A stretch of DNA of 64,000 nt from Mallotus nudiflorus (lineage: Eukaryota > Streptophyta > Magnoliopsida > Malpighiales > Euphorbiaceae), in NCBI GenBank assembly GCA_947683625.1, contig CANTUR010000453.1:496001-560000 (forward strand). The letters run 5' to 3'. A model generated the notes under the pieces. That model did no database searches and was not told the DNA's origin. It saw only the letters and a list, made by a program, of their open reading frames with translations. This document shows, one piece after another, positions 58,082 to 64,000 of the stretch; the first letter of the stretch is position 1, and every line of letters begins with the position of its first letter. A program made the position numbers and the translations under genes.

Positions 58082-58540
58082 TGTCACAACTCGAATCTTA
58101 AGACAAATAATTAGCACTAGAGAATGGAAAAGGGGGAAACTTCTAAAACTCATAGGAAGTCTTTAAGAATTTCTTACAAAAATCTAATAGAGTTTTCCTT
58201 GAATGGAGCAAACCAAAAACCTATAAATGATTAAAACACACTCCCAAACTATAATTTCAACTATAACTACTTTTCATAACACAATTACTAACATCAAACT
58301 TAAAATCATCATATTACAATACATATACGTATACCTAAAATATTATCCAACAATATTCAACCACCATTACAATTTACTCATAATATCTCAACCACTACGG
58401 TATCTAGAGTACAAATACATAAGTCAATATTAGTGAAACCTATGTAAGATAGTCGAAAAATAACAAGACTAGCATAATAGAAGGTAGGTAGAATATAACC
58501 CCCAAAATCATAAAAATATAATTGAGGGGAATCAGACTTC
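58082..58540 (-). mobile_element. Tekay-like LTR fragment, inverted (copy 4)
   Basis: Starts TGTCACAACTCGAATC, the inverted counterpart of the GGGTCGTGACA end. GAGGGGAATCAGACTTCATTG at 58522 is the inverted form of the conserved CAGTGAGGTCTGACTCCCCTC block, at similar spacing from the end (about 450 bases, against 420 in copy 1). Its right border was not found. Confidence 0.65.
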
Positions 58541-59799
58541 ATTGATTAAATTAATATTAAGAAATGCATATTGGTGTTAAAACACTTGTTTTACATAATT
58601 TAAGAACCATTGAATTGTTAAAACCTTTAGCAAATAAAATTAGAAAATTCTTAAATAATAAAAAATACTCATTTATTAAAAACCCCATTAATTCTTTACA
58701 ATTATAAAAATATAATTCATGAAAATATCCAAAGTTCATAAATTTTATAGATAAATGTATAACAATATTAACCCAAAATACTTTTTGGTGAAAAAATAGT
58801 GGTAGAACCTGAAACCTTAAATCCACTAGCCTTTTTGCTCTCTTGCATCTAAATCACTACCGATTACAAAGAGCAAGCTCAATGAGAGTCTAACCATAAT
58901 CAATATCTTATTCCAATATCTACTGGAATAAGAACAAGAATTATCAAAATAGACTTGCAAACACTCCAAATATGAATTTGAGGTTGAAAAAATAATTTTG
59001 ATAAGCTAAATTAATTTAAACAGGAATAAAATAATTTTTGTAGAAACTATTCCAAAATTTTATCTTATTAATCCATAAGGAATTAGAATTCGTTCTAGTT
59101 ATGAAAATTAATTTCCATAATTAATATTATTTATTTAAAATAAACTCATAATATTTTGGGCTAGTTACTATTACTTATTGGTGATGGGTGGGGCGTGTTA
59201 GATTTTCTCATTGGTAATATCATCCAAATCAACTAATCATACCAACACACTCATGTAGAACCAAAATATACCTTCAAACACATTAATATAGTTGCTGGAT
59301 TGACAGATCTGGAAATAAAAGTAGTTTATCAATTAAACTTTAATAAAGGTTGAAATATGGGAGATCGAAGGTATGGCTAGTCTCTATAGACTCCTGGAAC
59401 CAAGGTGAACATAATAGTGACAATGGCAGATGGCAACAACTAAATGTCACCAAAAGTGGTGGTTTGAAAGTGACTTTCTTTAGTTCAAAACTCTAATACA
59501 TAAGTTGATTAAATCTAAACCATTGTTAATGAAACAACAACTACAAGCATGTAGAGGATGATGATATGAAGGTTTGTTTGAAATTTTATAGCAATCAAAA
59601 GTCATTTGGCTAGTGAACAAAGGTAAGGAGGATGATAGGTTTACAGTATTAGATAAGGGAGTACATAGGCTTTTCTAAAATTTTGTGGCTACCAGCCTTA
59701 AAACTAGAGAATGCCTAGAAAATGTCTACTTAAGTATCGAAATCTTGCTCAAAGTTGAAATAAATAGGGATATTGACTATGTCCCATCTCTATCTCCTG
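58541..59799. other. Remainder of the degraded Gypsy element, unresolved
   Basis: Probably the rest of the 3' LTR and the pol-LTR spacer. No border or further protein block could be recognised. Confidence 0.35.
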
Positions 59800-60245
59800 A
59801 GTGCAATCTTTTACTATGTGATTCCTCTTACAACATCTTTACCATAATAAACTTGTTACCACTGGATACTCCTCATTTGTCAAATCTTCACTAAACTCTA
59901 CTGTTAAAGGTTGAAAAATATAAGAGGGATCACAAAAGTTCTTCATTAATATAGAGCATGGAATATTGAATGGATTCACAATAACTTAGGTGGCAACATT
60001 AATATATAGGCCACCTCACTAACTCTAGAACGAATCTTGAATGGTCTGATATACTTTATAGCTAGCTCACTCTTCTTACCTAATCTTATTATCCCCTTCA
60101 TAGATGACACCTTAAAAAATAGCATATCTCTAACATAGAATGATACATCATTCCTTTTAGTATTCACACAACTCTTCTGTAGACTAAAAGCTATCTTTAA
60201 TCGCTATCGAATTATATGAATCTTCTTTAAAGTCACTTGCACTAA
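59800..60245 (-). pseudogene. Tekay-like Gypsy integrase C-terminus (degenerate)
   Basis: Minus strand: RLKIAFSLQKSCVNTKRNDV, SFYVRDMLFFKVSSMKGIIR, LGKKSELAIKYIRPFKIRSR, VSEVAYILMLPPKL, then after a frameshift DPSYIFQPLTVEFSEDLTNE. This is the order at the 3' end of chromovirus pol (QKSYAD...KVSPMKGV..FGKKGKL...GPF.I...VGEVAY.L.LPP). It lies on the correct side of the inverted LTR fragment at 58082, so both probably belong to one old element. Confidence 0.8.
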
Positions 60246-60507
60246 TTATTACCCTATTATCTTACTTTTGTAAACTTTGTAACATAAAATTGACTTGCAC
60301 TTTCTTCTGTATAATGCTTTATATGGAGCCATTTTAATGCTTATATGTTAGCTTTTGTTGTATAAAAATTCAATTAAAGGCAAGTGCAAATCCCCTTGTC
60401 CCATTACACATTAGACCATGTTATAAAGTCATTTATTTTATTTCAATGCATGTGGTTAAATATGGTAATATTTTTTATATTCATTTTTTATTAAAACATT
60501 TTAAACC
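60246..60507. other. Unresolved flank before the Tat-like LTR
   Basis: Possibly more of the degraded Gypsy pol. Nothing else seen. Confidence 0.3.
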
Positions 60508-62670
60508 TGGAAGTACCCAATTTCAGGATGTAATTATGCATGAATGTGATGAAAGCCTATATGATGACAATTTAATAAAAAAATTAACCTATAGTTATTT
60601 CAAGGACTAAATTGCAACATTTTTTTGGTTTAATTGTAAAAAATTGAATTTTACAAGGGTGTATTTGGAAATGTGCAACCAACATTATGTAATGCCAATC
60701 AACATTACATAATGCCGATTGATCGGCATTACATAATGCCAGTTGACATTTTGGAATGCCGAGGCGCTAAAAAATTTAGTAAAATCTTTTTTCTCACTGT
60801 GATTGGTTCGAATTTAATTTTTAAATAAATTGATTTAAGTATTTATCTATAGGTTTTGGTCCAGTACGTGTCTCTTACGTGTATAATCTTCTTTTTTAAA
60901 GTTAAAATTCTTATCTTGGGAGAGATCAGAGCTACTATGATCATATAACTCTTGTGATCACGTAAGTGGTTAGCTGAGGAATGGGATATAAAACGAAAAG
61001 ATTGATAAAAAAAAAAAAGAGAGGACAGAGACTAAAATAAAAGAAAGAAAAAACCCTAATAAGCTACTACAATAGAGGTTGATTAAGAAAAATAGAGAAG
61101 ACCTAACATGATACTGTCGTTTTTAAAAACCTCTTTTTTTTTAAAAAAAAAAAAGAAAACAAAGTACGTTCTTTTAAAAAGTCCAGAAATTAAGAAAGTG
61201 TAGAGTCAGTTTTCTCAAAATGGTGAAATCTCAATTTGAGGGGCATTTAAACAGTATCTGCACAACATTTCTCATCTTCTACTCCTTTCTTTTTTATTAG
61301 TTATTTCTTTTATATCATTATTTTATTTTTTATTATTTTTGATTTTATTATTTCTATTTTTTATTCAGATTTTATTTTCATTATTTTGTTTTCTTTGTTT
61401 ATTAATTTTGATATTTTTTTTAATTCTTTGTGTTTTATGATTCTAGTGATGAACACATGATTGAACCAAGAAAATTCATGAACAATCCATGAATGAAAGC
61501 CAAGAGTTAAGATCCTAATTCAATTTTATTTTACTCTATTTAGTTTAGTTTATTTTAATTTTTTAGGTTTTGAGTTTGTTTAATTTATCTTCTTAATGGT
61601 TGTATTTTAATTTAATTTAATTTATTATTTTGGTAGATTTTGTAATAGCCCCAATAGTGTAAATAATGAAAATTTAGTTCTCTTGTTCGTAAAAAATTAA
61701 TTAGTAAATTTGGTAAACCCTAATTAAAATCAATGGAGGCAGTAGATTAATTTAGGTTGCATGTTAATTAAAATTAGGTTTTTTAGAAGAAATAATTTAA
61801 TTGCATATTTGATCTTTCATTTGATTGTTTTTGTTATTTTTATTTTTTTTGGGCTTATTTGATTATGTTTATGTGTTTTGGGCCCTAAGCCTATGTTAAG
61901 CTCTAACCCACTTAAATAAATTTAGGTTTCTTTAGGTTTAATTAACTAAAATTGATATTAAGCCCATAATTAATTAGATTTAGTGTATAGACAATTAAGC
62001 CCACCTTTTAATTTAATTTAATTAACTTAGACTTAGCCCATTTAATTTAAGTCTTTTCCAAAACTTGTAGATTTAAGATCACCTTAGAATTAAAACATAT
62101 AGAATTAGTCCCACTAATTTAAATATTTCATAATTTGTAGAATTAGGCCCACTCTTAGAATTAAAATAAGTATACTTAGGTTCACTTAATTAAAATTAAA
62201 TAGTAATTAGGCCCATTAGTCTTTAGGCTCACTTGTAAATTAAACCATATAGATTTAGCTCATTTAATTAAAATCAATGTAAATGAGACTAACTTAGGAA
62301 TTATGAATAAATGCATTGTTTACATGTATTTTCATGACTAGTTTGCTTAGAGTTAATTGTTTTAAATAAGGGTTTATATGAAATTGCATGTAAATAGAGG
62401 ATAACATAGTAATTTATAAAATAATTCTAAATGAACACAAGACTGAAAGAAGTTGGTATTCTGTATCTAGAATCTCTTGATTATGGTGCTAGCTTTCTTT
62501 TAGAGAATCGAGTACCACCATTTTTATTTATCCTAATATTACGCTGGGTGGTGACTCCTCATCTCCACTCCATGTTTTTGTGACAATGGTTAGTATGTTT
62601 TCTAGAGCCCTGAGCTTAAATAGTATTACGGTTGCTAAAATCTAGAGCATGAGCTAAACCCCGTTGTCTA
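60508..62670 (+). repeat. 5' LTR of the Tat-like element
   Basis: Starts TGGAAGTACCCAATTTCAGG and ends CCCCGTTGTCTA, where the solo copy has CCCCATCGTCCA. Length 2163 against 2127 for the solo copy. Repeated TTAGGCCCA/TTAGCCCA motifs fill the middle (about 61880-62240). Confidence 0.8.
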
Positions 62671-62673
62671 TAG

Positions 62674-62691
62674 TGGTGACTCCAGTAGGGA
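62674..62691 (+). other. Primer binding site of the Tat-like element
   Basis: TGGTGACTCCAGTAGGGA, three bases after the LTR. It resembles the TGGCGACTCC...GGGGA sites of Tat/Ogre elements (tRNA-Arg type, as I recall), with transition-type changes. Confidence 0.7.
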
Positions 62692-63482
62692 TAAGAGATA
62701 CTAATTCTACTTGTGTTCTTTAGAATTATTTTATTCTTGCATTCATTCTGTATGTCCCTATTAATCGATGACATTGGTTTATGATTCCATGATTCCACTA
62801 GCTTCATGGAGTTATAAACTAGCTAACCATCACTTTTAGCCTTAACTTGGTTCAAAAGAGATTACCAGACTCATATGACTAGAGTCTGTAACCCAAGTCC
62901 TAAAGGGGGGGTAGTCTTTTCTTGAGTTTGTAAAGGATAATGGCCCTTCTGACCTTGGCCTGTAACTTAAGTCTTAAAGGAGGGCATCTTGCTAAGGGAA
63001 CCTTGATTATTCATTAGACCCTAACTACATATAATGGCTTAGTTACTTCCCTTAGGATTACCCAAATTACTTGTGTATGTTTCCATTAGGCATTTCTACT
63101 TATAAAAGCCCAAGCCTATACTTTAAAGAACCCATTTGGGCTAATAAAGATTGGGCTAAACCTTTATACCTAAAAGTACTGTTTCCATGCTTTTATTGCT
63201 TTAAGAGAGATTTGACATGCGCGTTTGTTCTTGATGTCCCTTGTTGATATTAAGGCCAAGAAAAAAAATCCTAGGAAAAGAGACTCACCATTGAACACGT
63301 GTGTGGGAGGAATAAGGTTAGAAGGATGAATGTTGTACACTTGATTGATACTTGTTGTTTGCTACTTATTACATAGTACGTGCATCATGCATCCATGCAT
63401 TTCATCTATCACACTAACACTTTGTTTTGTAGCCATTATAGATTCATCTAGGTCTTCTCGTATTTAGTGATGAAAAAGTGGC

Positions 63483-63929
63483 ATGCTTAGAAGAGCATAT
63501 TTAAGTCCTAAAGCCATAGTAAAAGAGATCCTTCATAGACTAGAGAAGAGTCCTATTAATCCGCTTTACTTGGAAGCTGAACCAACTCTAATTGAGCATA
63601 TAGAAATGGAACAATAATAAGGAGGGAACTAGACCTTAGAAGATATTAAGGGAGCTTTGATGGATGACATGAGGGATATGATGCAAGAAGAACTGAGATA
63701 GGCTTTATCTGGATTGATGCAACTTGCTGCTGCTATCATACCACCACCTATAATTGAGCAACCACTTGCTGTTGTAGCTATCCCACTTACTGCAGATGCT
63801 CCGCCTACAGCTAATAATGCTAGGGGGAAACTTGTTGCTAGAAACCCACCTGCTGTTAATGTGAAGCCTAAGGATGTTGAGAACTACATGATAGAAAAGG
63901 CAAAGAGAGAATCACTTGAATTGGTATAA
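63483..63929 (+). pseudogene. Gag-like ORF of the Tat-like element (broken)
   Basis: One frame runs from the ATG at 63483 (MLRRAYLSPKAIVKEILHRL, EKSPINPLYLEAEPTLIEHI) through four in-frame stops near 63610-63700 and then LMDDMRDMMQEEL and LMQLAAAIIPPP. A proline/alanine-rich linker and a Lys/Glu-rich helix (KDVENYMIEKAKRESLEL) follow. A helical N-terminus and a proline-rich linker fit the gag of Tat-type elements. No zinc knuckle is seen in the window. Confidence 0.55.
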
Positions 63930-64000
63930 GACCATGAGTTCAAGTAGATGCAAGCACTGACCCAAAAAAGGTCAAAGATGGAAGAGCTGATTAGAGGACA

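Larger units (their letters stand above)
60508..64000 (+). mobile_element. Tat-like Gypsy retrotransposon, 5' part (runs off window)
   Basis: LTR 60508-62670, then a primer binding site and a broken gag-like frame. The LTR family also occurs as a solo copy at 33093-35219. The Tat/Ogre-type assignment rests on the TGGTGACTCCAGT primer site and the long leader before gag. Confidence 0.75.

Overview
This is nuclear DNA from a flowering plant, most likely a eudicot. It is very AT-rich, carries plant-specific gene families (a PPR-DYW editing factor, a type I MADS-box gene, a LEA/TMEM205-like protein) and is dominated by nested LTR retrotransposons. I cannot name the species from the sequence.

Layout. 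Positions 1-12102 hold a decayed Copia element on the minus strand (gag, protease, integrase, RT, RNase H, plus an extra ORF after pol), split by a 3.2-kb solo LTR with a perfect target duplication. Its right LTR ends inside a broken DUF1985 gene (12103-13524), followed by AT-rich repeats, a purine-rich tract and a hAT-like non-autonomous element. Positions about 18.2-27.9 kb form an island with the only three intact genes: a two-exon LEA/TMEM205-like gene (+), an intronless M-gamma MADS-box gene (-) and a two-exon PPR-DYW gene (-) resembling Arabidopsis At3g13880.

Positions 28656-41033 hold a second, related Copia element on the plus strand, also with the post-pol ORF. It is interrupted by a Tat-like LTR (33093-35219), and its 3' LTR carries a small hAT-like MITE. 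From 41 to 47 kb there is AT-rich repeat with a diverged Tekay-like LTR. From 47.2 to 58.1 kb there are remains of a LINE (DUF4283-type ORF1, ORF2 endonuclease). They are interrupted by a small poly(A)-tailed retro-insertion and by a hAT-like element that itself contains a solo LTR. From 58.1 to 60.2 kb lies a degraded minus-strand Tekay-like Gypsy element. From 60508 to the window end is the 5' part of a Tat-like Gypsy element (LTR, primer binding site, broken gag).

The three host genes show no pathway link. The mobile elements form a layered insertion record: old LINE and Copia elements hit later by hAT elements and by Tekay/Tat LTRs. The most unusual signals are the extra post-pol ORF shared by both Copia elements, GATC-centred palindromes scattered through both Copia LTRs, and exon-like blocks with splice-type signals and a covarying hairpin kept across three copies of the Tekay-like LTR. 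No rRNA, tRNA or CRISPR features were recognised. Boundaries were read by eye; no alignment or database search was run.
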